Shown in pieces: positions 20,223 to 28,093 of a DNA stretch of 28,093 nucleotides (position 1 is the first letter of the stretch; every line of letters begins with the position of its first letter). Position numbers and translations under genes: made by a program. Origin of the DNA: Byssothecium circinans. Its lineage: Eukaryota; Ascomycota; Dothideomycetes; Pleosporales; Massarinaceae. The notes under the pieces are model-generated. The model searched no databases and had not been told where the DNA came from. It saw nothing but the letters and a program-made list of their open reading frames with translations. The stretch is taken from the NCBI GenBank assembly GCA_010015675.1, contig ML976977.1, forward strand, positions 1,501,818 to 1,529,910, given 5' to 3'.

Positions 20223-21343
20223 ATGACGAATAAAGAGGCACCGAACGTGCTACTCTTCGGCGTTGGCAGCGTGGGTGCAGTTTACCTTTGTACGTGATAA
20301 CAATTAAACCAACGAATTCCCCAGTCAGCTCTACCATAAGAAAAACTACTCAATGCGCTATAAGTGATAAGATAATATGTTACAAATGTACTGACTTACC
20401 GACAGACCTCCTCTCCAAAATCTGCACCACGACCATCGTCTGCCGTTCCAACTACACCGTCGTCAAAGAAAAAGGCTTCACCATCAACTCCACAATCTTC
20501 GGCAACAACCTCCTCGTCAAACCCAACGTCGTCCGCAGCTGCGAGGAAGCCGCCTCCCAAAACAGCAGCCAACCATTCGACTACGTAATAATATGCAGCA
20601 AAGCAATCCCAGGCATAATTCCCCAGGCCATTAAACCCGCCGTCACCCCAAGCCACACCATCATCGTGCTCATCCAAAACGGCATCAACATCGAAGACGA
20701 ATACGTCTCGGCCTTCCTTAGTAACCCCATCGTCACTGCGGCAGTTTACTGCAAAGCAACGCAACGCCCCGCAGGCGTCGTTGCCCACGGCGAGATCGAG
20801 AAACTGCAGATCGGAATCTATCCACCGACTGCGCCGCCCGGGCCCGCGGAGATGTTCACCACGCTGATGAGAGCGTGTGGTGGGCATCCAGAGTTCTGGC
20901 CTGATTCGCAGCAGCCGAGATGGTATAAGTTGTTGATGAATGCGAGCTGGAACCCAATTTGTGCGCTGACGGGTTGTACGGATGTTGAATTTATGCAATC
21001 ATCATCTTTTCCTCCTACTGCTGATAGCTCGGCGACTGATTTCGTGTTAGAGGTCATGCTGGAGGTTTGCCAGATTGCGAAGGCTCATGGCTATGAGATT
21101 ACGAGGGAGCAGGCGGAAGCGCAGTTGGCGAGGGCGAAGGCGCGGATTGGGCAGGGGAAGGAAAGTGAGATTGAGCCAAGTATGCTGCAGGATGTGAAGG
21201 AGGGAAGGAGGTTGGAGGCCGAGGCTATTGTGGGGAACACAGTTCGGGCGGGGAGGGAGAAGGGGGTACCGTGTCCGAAGTTGGAGATTGTTTATTTGTT
21301 GGCTAGGGCTTTGGATCAGAGTATTGGGAGGAAGGGCCAGTGA
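20223..21343 (+). CDS. Ketopantoate reductase-like (ApbA/PanE family) dehydrogenase
   Basis: NAD(P)H-dependent reductase family; the classical reaction reduces 2-dehydropantoate to pantoate in pantothenate synthesis, but fungi carry several paralogs with unknown substrates. Exon 1 (20223-20289) holds the Rossmann motif LLFGVGSVGAVY (G13, G15, G18). The 116-bp intron 20290-20405 (donor gtacgt, acceptor gacag) joins in phase 1 to exon 2 (20406-21343) for 334 residues. The C-terminal domain has the expected catalytic Lys in WYKLLMNASWNPICALTG (K197) with N201 and N205. The length is usual for the family. Starting inside exon 2 would lose the cofactor motif, so the two-exon model is preferred. 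No targeting peptide is evident. Confidence 0.88.
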
Positions 21344-21499
21344 AAGGAGAACTTAGAAGCGAGGATAGCGTGTCTGATGTTGGTTGAGTTGAGCGTTGGT
21401 GTCGGTGGGTGAGGGAGGGACGCGCTTGATGCCAATTTAGACATTGTTTCTATGTGAGGACGAAAATCATGCTTTGCGCACCTATGGATATCTGGAGTT

Positions 21500-21565
21500 G
21501 ACGTTAGCGAAGTTTGGACGGCAAACGCCTGCGTGAAGCGCGCAGATTCAAATCCCGCTAGCGCC
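21500..21565 (+). other. tRNA-like relic with box A and box B sequences
   Basis: A box A-like TAGCGAAGTTTGG (21505-21517) and a box B-like GATTCAAATCC (21545-21555) sit in order. The ends gacgtta (21500-21506) and tagcgcc (21559-21565) pair at 6 of 7 positions including one G-T. A perfect 5-bp stem ctgcg/cgcag (21529-21533, 21541-21545) encloses a 7-base loop, but it overlaps box B. Total 66 bases is too short for a working cytosolic tRNA and the T stem has two mismatches. A deleted, mutated tRNA copy fits; chance cannot be excluded. Confidence 0.35.
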
Positions 21566-21702
21566 CTCACTCTCGCACTTACGTGAACCTCGCCTTCCCT
21601 TCTGCATCAACAACTCTTTCCACTCACACCACACCATCTATCTTGGTAACTCTTATTCAACAACGGCAACAGACCGCAACCACAACAGATCAACAATCTG
21701 CA

Positions 21703-22599
21703 ATGTGGATCATTATCTTCCGGCTCTTCTTCTCCATCTTCCTCATGATACGGACGTCATGGAGATATCTTCTCCTCGCCTTCGTCTTCTCCATCGCTCC
21801 AAAACCCTTCCACAAGATCCACTCATCCATCCCGCCGCCCGACCAATGGATCCTACGCGTAAAGGCTTGGTTCAATGCGCAGCCGCTCTTGCTCCGCGCC
21901 TCTCTCGCACTCAGCGCTCTCGTCTGCAGCTTCTCCACACTGTCGACTCTCATCGCCGACACCTCGCAATTCCTCCTTCCCGATCCAGGCGAAACGTTTA
22001 TCTTGTTGGGAAACATCGGCGCCATATGCGCAATGGCGATTTTGGCGATCTATGCAAAGGACTGGAGCGAGAAACAAATACCTTTCACCATCGCGCCGAG
22101 TATGGATTGGGAACTAGGTCAAAAAGTGTACGAAAAGGACGAAAAGTTCATTGTCAAGCCGAGCATTGTATACGCGTCACCGAGTAGGTCGCGCGAGCAG
22201 GAATACGAGAATGAAGACCCATCAGGCTATCTACATCAGCAACACACGCCAAATGCGTGCTTCATCGTACCAACCACACCAGCGACATCAGAACAGGAAC
22301 GCATGGTAACCGCGTATCTGGATACGTTCACACCGAGGACGCCAGCAATGCCAGCATGGAATATCTCGGGCATGATGGGGACGTCGCAGTCTTCGAATCG
22401 TGGGGGCAATATGGGCTGGGGTGGGCAGGACAGGCGAAGAACCGGGATACATGGGAAGAATGGGCTGAATTTGAGTAGGTCGATGGCTTCTGAGCCGGAC
22501 TTTTGGAAGAGGGCTAAGTTGATGGAGAGTGTGGTGATGGGTGTTCCGCAACCGAGATGGGATGATCGGAGGTTGGTGCTTTGTAGGGATGACTACTAG
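21703..22599 (+). CDS. Membrane protein of unknown function, three predicted helices
   Basis: Single exon of 298 residues from the ATG at 21703; the frame is open upstream to 21583 but this is the first ATG. Hydrophobic segments lie at about 2-32 (IIIFRLFFSIFLM then LLLAFVFSIA), 63-85 and 98-118 (FILLGNIGAICAMAILAIYA). The remaining 180 residues are polar, with Pro/Thr-rich and Gly/Asn-rich stretches and probably disordered, then an ordered-looking end (FWKRAKLMESVVMG, WDDRRLVLC). I know no domain. It may sit in an organelle or plasma membrane with a cytosolic tail. It lies about 140 bp after the tRNA-like relic. Confidence 0.7.
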   Translation: MWIIIFRLFFSIFLMIRTSWRYLLLAFVFSIAPKPFHKIHSSIPPPDQWILRVKAWFNAQPLLLRASLALSALVCSFSTLSTLIADTSQFLLPDPGETFILLGNIGAICAMAILAIYAKDWSEKQIPFTIAPSMDWELGQKVYEKDEKFIVKPSIVYASPSRSREQEYENEDPSGYLHQQHTPNACFIVPTTPATSEQERMVTAYLDTFTPRTPAMPAWNISGMMGTSQSSNRGGNMGWGGQDRRRTGIHGKNGLNLSRSMASEPDFWKRAKLMESVVMGVPQPRWDDRRLVLCRDDY

Positions 22600-23067
22600 A
22601 GCGTCATGACATTGGGTACCTCGAAGGTATTTGGGAGAGCTGACGTATACGTGGATATCGAATTGGATGCGATGGACCTTGTTATATCAGATAGGAGTTG
22701 ACATTGTCCCAGATAAGATCTTTCAGGACGCGTTGTTTGAGAGAGAAAGAAACATAACCACTCTAAATTTTATCTCGCGTCTGCCCGTGATTTCGCGTCG
22801 TCTATCGTCCAATCAGATTCGTACCTCGGCTACATGGCTTGCGTCCCTACTCCGCATCACGACTTTGACACCGACATCAACACCCAAGTCTTCTCCCATC
22901 GAAACTGGTTTTCAAGCTATTGGTTATTAGCAATTTACCGACGCATTTCTCCAGTACAAGCCTAGCTACTCTACTTGGGCAACAGTCCTGACACGGACTT
23001 CACCGCACCCCACCCCCAACGCATAGAAAGCGTTCCCATTCATCCAACACATAATCCCACAACCACA
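22600..23067. other. Intergenic region before the double-DsbA gene
   Basis: About 470 bp. It should hold the 3' end of the membrane-protein gene and the promoter of the next gene. A short frame at 22631-22930 has no family feature. The C/A-rich leader just before 23068 (cacaaccacaATG) is typical of ascomycete 5' leaders. Confidence 0.4.
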
Positions 23068-24561
23068 ATGCCCACCCCAACCCTCGAATTCAACTACGAC
23101 ATCTCCTGCCCCTTCGCCTACATAGCCAGCACCCGCATCCAGTCCCTCGCGATCCGCACAAATGCAACCCTAATCTACCGTCCCGTCCTGCTAGGTGCCG
23201 TCTACCGCGCCACATCCGCGCCCCAGGGTGCCGGAGGCTCTGCATCCGATGTCTTCAACTCCACCAAGAAAGCAGTAACGGCAAAGTCCATGCAGCGGAC
23301 GCTACGTCGCTATCAAATAGCATATAACCCACCGCCCCAGCATCCACGAAAAACAGTGAATGCGTTGCGCTTGTTGTATGCTGTGGATGGCGAGGAACGG
23401 AAAGTACTTACTGAGCGGTTGTTTAGGGCGTATTGGGTTGAGGGGAGGGATGTTAGTAATGAGGAGGTTTTGTTGGATGTGGTGCGGGAGAGTGGGATCG
23501 AGAGTGCGAGTGCGCTTTCTAAAGAGCGTTTTAAGGATGAGAAGGCGAGGAAAGAGCTAGAGGATGCGACCGCTGATGCTATTGATCGAGGCGCGTTTGG
23601 AGTCCCGGGTTTTTGGATTCCGGAGGCGAGATGGACGGATTTCAGTGGGGAGGAGAGGACTGGGAGGTTCTATTGGGGTCAGGACCGGATGCATTTCGTC
23701 GAAGCTGAGTTACTTGCGCTTCAAAACGGTAGGGGATGGGATGGTGTGCAGGGGCTGAAGAGTCTTCTTCCCAGATGTATACCACAGAATCGAGTGAGTG
23801 GGAAGGTCAAAGTGGAATTTTGGTATGATTTCAGTAGTCCGTGGGCTTTTCTCGGATGGACGCAACTCGAGCGCATGAAGAGGGCTTTTGGACCGGAGCT
23901 AGAGATCGTCATGAAGCCTTTCCTGCTGGGTATCTTGTTTAGAGAGTGAGTACAACTCTCAATCCTACGAAGGGTTCCTATACGTCTACTAATATCTCCA
24001 AACAGGATTGGCGCACCCAACCTCCCAATGAGCGCCGTCTCCCCCGCAAAAGCCATCTGGTCCCGACAAGACCATGCCGACTGGGTCTACTACTGGAATG
24101 CTATCAACCTCCAAGAAGGGAGCCCGGACAAGAACATCGACTTTTACTGGGCCGACATCTTCCCCATCCGCACCCCGACCGTGCTCCGCATCGCCATCGC
24201 TGACCCTTCGACCGTGCCTGTGCTCTACCGCGCATGCTGGGAGAAAAACGCCGACGTCGCTGATGATGCTGTACTTACCGCGGTTCTCGATGACGCGGGG
24301 CGTAATGGTGCTTCTCTACTCCGCCAGGCTAATGCGCCCGAGATTAAGGCGAAGTTGAGGGAACTTACGGCAGAGGCTAAGAGTGCGGGGATTTGTGGGG
24401 TGCCGAGTTATAGGGTTTTTAGGGATGGGGGGTTAGTGGGTGGGGTGGTGTGGGGGCAGGATGAGATGAATGTTGTGGAGGATTTGGTTGCGGGGTGGGA
24501 TGCTGAGGCATCAGGGGCGAGGGCGGAGGTGAGCAGGGAAAAGGGAGGAGCTCGGTTGTAG
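23068..24561 (+). CDS. Protein with two tandem DsbA/GST-kappa-like thioredoxin-fold domains
   Basis: Exon 1 (23068-23945) and exon 2 (24006-24561) are joined by a 60-bp intron (donor gtgagt, acceptor aacag) in phase 2; 477 residues. Both halves follow the DsbA-like HCCA-isomerase/GST-kappa pattern: a start motif (FNYDISCPFAYIAS from residue 8; FWYDFSSPWAFLG from residue 251), a helical insert and a cis-Pro loop (FGVPGFWI; CGVPSYRV), then a WGQD tail (YWGQDRMHFVE; VWGQDEMNVVE). The active-site type is Ser-Pro rather than CxxC, so a glutathione-dependent isomerase or transferase role is more likely than disulfide formation. Most family members have one domain of about 200-230 residues; here two are fused. 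The start is the ATG at 23068. Substrate is unknown. Confidence 0.85.
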
Positions 24562-25844
24562 GAGAGTGGTGCTGCGACGCCCGGAAGGGAGATGGCGGAG
24601 CTAATTGTCGTGAGTCGTCAGATTTGATAGGAATTATCGGTCTCTGCCTGTTGTCTTCCTCGTGCGCTGGGAACTATCAATCGAAACGAGTTTTGAGTAT
24701 AGACGTATATAAGTTGCACTTAAGAGACGACTTGCTATCACCCAAGTTCAGTAGAGCCAGAGCCCAGATCCCTCCTCCTCCCGCCCTCTTTTGTGCGTGA
24801 ACATTCCTGATTAGGCAATTTTGCTTAGAATAGCAAAAGTGTTGAGTGCAGCGTAATAATTCGTCCTCTTCGATTTCCCCTCTTCTTCCTTTGATCCTTC
24901 CTTATTAAGCATTTCTACGTAAACTACCGAAAAGTATCAATCTCAGAGACAGGAGAAAATTATTGACCCTCTTCTCTTTCATATCTCGTTCTCTTCTTTT
25001 AAATCTTCCTTATTAAGCAGTTGTGTGTATACTGCGCGAAGGTGTCCATTACGGTAGAAACAAATCTCCCCTCTCTAGAAAATAGAAGTAGGCGAATACC
25101 TTGCTGACCTGTGTATATTAGTTTTCGAGAAGCTCTTGCTCTCGATGGCTAATATTGACACGGGGTTTCTACCGTGGCACCAACCATGGGAGGAGAGAGC
25201 CTTGGTATGTCCTTGAAGTAATGAGCTAGGAGTTATTAACACATTAGATCTGGCGAATCTATGTATCAACTTGGAGAAAACATCTGGATATTTTTATCAA
25301 CCAAGCATCCACTCCTTATTATATGCCTCCATCGTCGCACTCCTTTAAGACGCTTACGCCTCCAAAGAATAATAAATGCTTATGCCACCACCACTATGAA
25401 AACATAAAGCACTTCGTTGTGCACTCGTACAAATTTTCACCGCCCTCGAAATTTAGTCTGGTGTGATGGCTGAAACATCAATAGATGTCACACTGATGCC
25501 CAAACACGGACATTAAGCCGTCTTACATCATGCGCTCAGCGCACAGCCCCATGGCCACTATTTCCCGCCGAAGATTGATTGGCTGCAGAGTCTCTACGTC
25601 ACCGTGCGCTCGTGATGGTGGCTGGCTGTGTTAGCGAGGAAAGCGAGGAAAGGCCTAAATCGTCATGGGGTAAATTTACCATGAGTATATGAAGACTGCT
25701 GTGCTCCCTACGACCACGTTTTCCTCACTATCAAACGCTCCAAGACAAACTTCTCCCATCCACGAGATAATTTTTACCTGTTATATCAACCAAAAAATTT
25801 CATCGGCTTTCGCCGCTATTTCCACAAACATCTACACCATCACC
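24562..25844. other. Gene-poor stretch with a diverged tandem repeat
   Basis: About 1.3 kb without a supported gene. From 24740 to 25075 it is pyrimidine-rich and holds a diverged repeat (separate entry). The remainder has no coding signal. The 25440-25844 part, with a possible 5' leader for the small gene at 25845, is likely its promoter; the frame of that gene is open upstream but family-like sequence starts at 25845. Confidence 0.45.
24866..25080. repeat. Diverged tandem repeat with 108-bp period
   Basis: The 15-mer cttccttattaagca occurs at 24897-24911 and again at 25005-25019, each preceded by a C/T-rich tract with tcctctt/tctctt words and followed by a short g/a-rich stretch. The spacing is 108 bp. 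A weaker third copy may lie near 24770-24830 (cctcctcccgccctctttt, then gattaggcaatttt). A decayed tandem or element remnant is likely. Confidence 0.5.
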
Positions 25845-26132
25845 ATGAAGTTCGCCGCAGCAACAACCCTCCTCTTTGCGACCCTCGCCCTCGCAAATCC
25901 AGCACCCGTCGCACAACCCGAAGCCGAAGCTATCGTACCGTCTCTAGCATCTGAAGTCGACGCCCGCGCAGCCGGCCTTCGACTCGAGGAGCGCAAGTCG
26001 AAACCGAAAGCACCGAAGAACTCGAACAACTCGAACGACACGAGTGCAGCCGGAACCTTTCTTCCAAACCGTGCACTGGAACTCGGTGCCATTGGTCTCG
26101 GCGTGGTGGAGATTGTACGACTATGGGCTTGA
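25845..26132 (+). CDS. Small secreted protein, possibly GPI-anchored
   Basis: A 95-residue protein from the ATG at 25845 (context accATGaag). It begins with a signal peptide (MKFAAATTLLFATLALA, cleavage before NPAP). The middle is Pro/Ala/Glu-rich, then charged (LEERKSKPKAPK), then Asn/Ser-rich with possible N-glycosylation sites (NSNNSNDTS). It ends with a hydrophobic stretch (ALELGAIGLGVVEIVRLWA) preceded by small residues (DTSAAG), the layout of a GPI attachment signal, although the end carries Glu and Arg. No cysteines. Small cell-surface proteins of this layout are common in filamentous ascomycetes. A C-terminal membrane helix is the alternative. Confidence 0.7.
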   Translation: MKFAAATTLLFATLALANPAPVAQPEAEAIVPSLASEVDARAAGLRLEERKSKPKAPKNSNNSNDTSAAGTFLPNRALELGAIGLGVVEIVRLWA

Positions 26133-26780
26133 GCTACTACCGTATAATATACGCCGGGGGCGGTTGTACATACGATAGGATGCGAGGATAATTGTATAAA
26201 TGGGTATTTGGGCGCGCTTTAGGTTTGAGCGTTTTATGGGACGTACAAGCGGGATATTTTTTCTGGATCATCCGACTCTGGCCCCGATTTCCCTTGAGCA
26301 ACCACTGTACTTTCAATTGCCTATAAAAGTTCTGCAATACAGGTTTCTTGCTATTTCATCAGACTTCATAATTCCATATATTTCGATTGGTGGTTAAGTG
26401 ATGCAGCCTTCAGTGTTGCCTCTCCGCCTTTTGCACCGCCCGCGGTCGTCAGGCAAAATCCCGCCACCGCCACAATCCGCGGCGGTGCATCATGAAGTTG
26501 TAACCGCGTCCAGTAAAGAGGAAAGAGACAGACATTAAGTAAATATCAATCTACTCGAATACTAGCAGAGACCCCAAAGCATACCGACGGCCGGTAAGCC
26601 ATTGGTGGCGCAGTGTAATAAAGACTGATATCCAGTGAATACATGGTGCCATACCTGATGCCACGTCGTGCCTACCACACAGCCCACTCGCTCACTAGCA
26701 GACACCTCCACAAGAATACCGACACGTAGTGCTTCAGTTTACCATTTTGCCCACGCATTGGCGCCCAGAGCTTTATGCAC
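26133..26780. other. Intergenic region
   Basis: About 650 bp. The left part is the 3' end of the small secreted-protein gene. Around 26435-26490 there is a GC-rich patch (ccgcccgcggtcg, ccgcggcggtg) unlike its neighbours. No gene, tRNA or array recognised. Confidence 0.4.
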
Positions 26781-27340
26781 TTACTTTGTCGCTCCGCTCC
26801 ATACCCGGCGCACGTGCGTGACCTTAGTTTTACATTGCGAGGATTCGCCGGACTTGAGGAATTCCGCGATGGCTCGAACGCGGTCTTTGCCTTGGAGTGT
26901 AGGGTCCCACGGAGGTGTATCGCGCGCCAGGTATGTCGCGATGAGGCCGGCTACTACGGGCGCCGCTGTCAATGATGTTAGTTTTGTCTTCGATTCAGTC
27001 AAACGGCTAGACGAAAAATCCAACCAACCAAACGATGTTCCATGACCTGTTATCGTGACACCGTTCTGCACGCTTCTCTCCACCTTGAGAGTACGCCACG
27101 CGCTTGGAGTTCAAGTTAATTGCACCAACGTTGATTATCGGCATATCCTCGCCAGCAAGTCGTCCTGGCATGGAATCAATGTCTTGCATTCCATCCATGT
27201 TAGCATCATTGCCGGCGTGCACTGTCGCTTGCAGCTTCTGAGCAGCGGGACACGCCTGCACCCAACCCTGCCCACCGCTGCGAAATGCTGCTGCACCAAG
27301 TCTGATAAGCCGTCATGTATAAAGGCTGCTTCGAAACCCA
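26781..27340 (-). pseudogene. 3' fragment of a subtilisin-like serine protease (peptidase S8)
   Basis: The C-terminal part of a subtilase is recognisable: the oxyanion Asn region (HAGNDANMDG), EDMPIINVGAIN, a GHGTSF piece that a 63-bp intron (27028-26966, donor gttggt, branch ctaaca, acceptor gacag) joins to AAPVVAGLIATYL, giving the catalytic Ser motif GTSFAAPVVAG, then LARDTPPWD and the stop at 26781. The Asp and His parts of the triad are missing: coding-like sequence ends near 27340, where an unrelated fragment on the other strand begins. A frame change between YSQGG and VTITGHG (about 27080-27100) also breaks it. It is a truncated remnant. Confidence 0.7.
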
Positions 27341-27345
27341 CGGCA

Positions 27346-27864
27346 TGTAAAGACGCAAATCCGTTTGCATCACCGTGTGCGCAACAGGAGATCCAACAGA
27401 TCTGCACAAGCGCATACACCGACCCATCCTCCATGTACCGCGACTTCCTCTCATCCGAGGCAATCGCAACCTCTTCCGGACAGAACGACTCCGGCCTGTT
27501 CGAGCTGTCCTTCCGCGACGAGGTGCGGCGGGCGCCGTTCGAGTTTACCGGGGCAGCGGCGAGCCGTTGGCGCATCGAACTGCCGCCGCGCAACAACGCG
27601 CTTGATCTGGACTCGGTGACGGATCTTATCATGCAGGTGAACTATACAGCTCGCGAGGGCGGTCCTGCACTGCGCGAGGTTGCGGACCGCGCGGCGTGGA
27701 GGCGATTGCCGGGCGATGGAGTGCGTTTCTTTGATGTGAAGTCGGAGTTCTCTACCGTGTTTAGTCAGCCAACGCGCGGTTTCGGCCAACGCGCACCCCA
27801 ACAAGATCTCACTCTTGGCAACAGTGAGGTTGTAGAGCCATCCACAATAGTTGAATTGTTCTAA
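27346..27864 (+). pseudogene. Fragment of a Tc-toxin A-subunit-like C terminus
   Basis: The frame shows hallmarks of the C-terminal region of TcA-type subunits of bacterial insecticidal toxin complexes: IATSSGQNDSGLFEL, FRDE, SRWRIELP and VNYTAREGG. Family members are several thousand residues long; only about 150 residues remain. No credible start: the frame is open back to 27055, but that part is antisense to the subtilase remnant and not Tc-like, and the left limit is only approximate. The last 40 residues before the stop (GFGQRAPQQDLTLGNSE...) are short of the usual family ending. With the rest of the gene missing this is almost surely non-functional. Fungal genomes are known to carry Tc-like genes; transfer from bacteria is the usual explanation, inferred here. 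Confidence 0.65.
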
Positions 27865-27907
27865 TAATTCATTGTAATACTAAACAAACTACTGCGAAAA
27901 AGATGTG

Positions 27908-28093
27908 CTACTTAAATTTCTGTGGGAGCTTGATGTTCCTGCCACCCCGGGTAGTTCTCACGGGTGAAGGATCACGAGCCTGATCACCCTCCCTACCCTC
28001 TGCAACCACCACACGCTTCTGTTTTTTCTGTATAGGCTTTGCAGCAGGCTTTGAAGCCTTCCTCTTTCCCCTTTGGGAAGTTTGTATAGGCTT
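27908..28093 (-). CDS. C-terminal end of a Lys/Arg-rich protein (partial)
   Basis: The frame is open from the window edge to a TAG at 27908-27910, 61 residues. The sequence is basic and low-complexity (RGKRKASKPAAKPIQKKQKR) and ends in RTTRGGRNIKLPQKFK. The word aagcctatac occurs twice (28084-28093 and near 28033-28042 on the forward strand as gtataggctt), so KPIQ is repeated. Basic tails with a final R-x-GR-x-x-KLP-x-x-F pattern are seen in some nuclear and transposon-encoded fungal proteins, but this is too little to name a family. The start and most of the protein are outside the window. Confidence 0.45.
   Translation of the reverse strand, partial: KPIQTSQRGKRKASKPAAKPIQKKQKRVVVAEGREGDQARDPSPVRTTRGGRNIKLPQKFK

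Noticed and set aside
20396..20998. Long minus-strand frame (200 codons) with Asp/Gly/Val-rich product
   Set aside because: Lies fully antisense to the ketopantoate reductase-like gene, whose motifs and splice join are clear.
21500..21565. A functional tRNA gene
   Set aside because: Only 66 bases, broken T stem and overlapping anticodon and T arms. Kept as a relic only.
27135..27632. Minus-strand frame of 165 codons across the subtilase/Tc boundary
   Set aside because: Mixes antisense of the Tc-like fragment with an off-frame reading of the subtilase remnant; not a real gene.

Overview
The window looks like nuclear DNA of a filamentous ascomycete (Pezizomycotina). Genes lie on both strands and are split by short introns (about 45-116 bp) with GT-AG ends, CTAAC/CTGAT-like branch sites and phase-consistent joins. 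The protein families fit this: a STAND/NLR-like NB-ARC protein with a TPR tail, a C14 caspase-like protein, a DUF6594-type membrane protein, an AsaB/CmcJ-type oxidoreductase and small secreted proteins. AT-rich, TpA-rich blocks with decayed repeats (1-420, about 5930-6060, 18900-19070) resemble remains of mobile DNA altered by repeat-induced point mutation. I cannot name the species.

Layout. 1-1046: decayed repeats. 1047-4280 (+): NLR-like receptor, converging on 4403-5731 (-), a DAO-type FAD oxidoreductase. 5732-7981: gene-poor, partly AT-rich. 7982-8395 (+): small protein with internal repeats. 8843-9964 (+): AsaB/CmcJ-like gene that seems frameshifted at its HxD region. 10267-11378 (-): secreted HAD phosphatase similar to bacterial phosphorylcholine phosphatase. 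12338-13974 (-): caspase-like protein. 14634-15063 (+): small three-exon gene. 15300-16719 (+): DUF6594-like membrane protein with a GC-AG intron. 17127-18076 (-): unknown acidic protein. 18506-18892 (+): small secreted protein. 19128-20025 (+): pseudogene. 20223-21343 (+): ketopantoate reductase-like enzyme. 21500-21565: tRNA-like relic. 21703-22599 (+): membrane protein. 23068-24561 (+): double DsbA/GST-kappa-like protein. 25845-26132 (+): small, possibly GPI-anchored protein. 26781-27340 (-): truncated subtilase, abutting 27346-27864 (+), a fragment of a Tc-toxin A-like C terminus. 27908-28093 (-): C-terminal end of a Lys/Arg-rich protein leaving the window.

How the genes may work together. 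The strongest functional theme is self/non-self recognition and regulated cell death: an NLR-like receptor and a caspase-like protease lie about 8 kb apart, and a DUF6594-like membrane protein lies next to the caspase. That link is inference from neighbourhood only. The rest is an accessory mix of secreted proteins, secondary-metabolism-type enzymes, genes with bacterial-type relatives and several broken genes, as expected of a fast-changing region.

Gene models were built by hand from splice signals, reading phase and remembered family features. No search was run, so family names rest on motif recognition.
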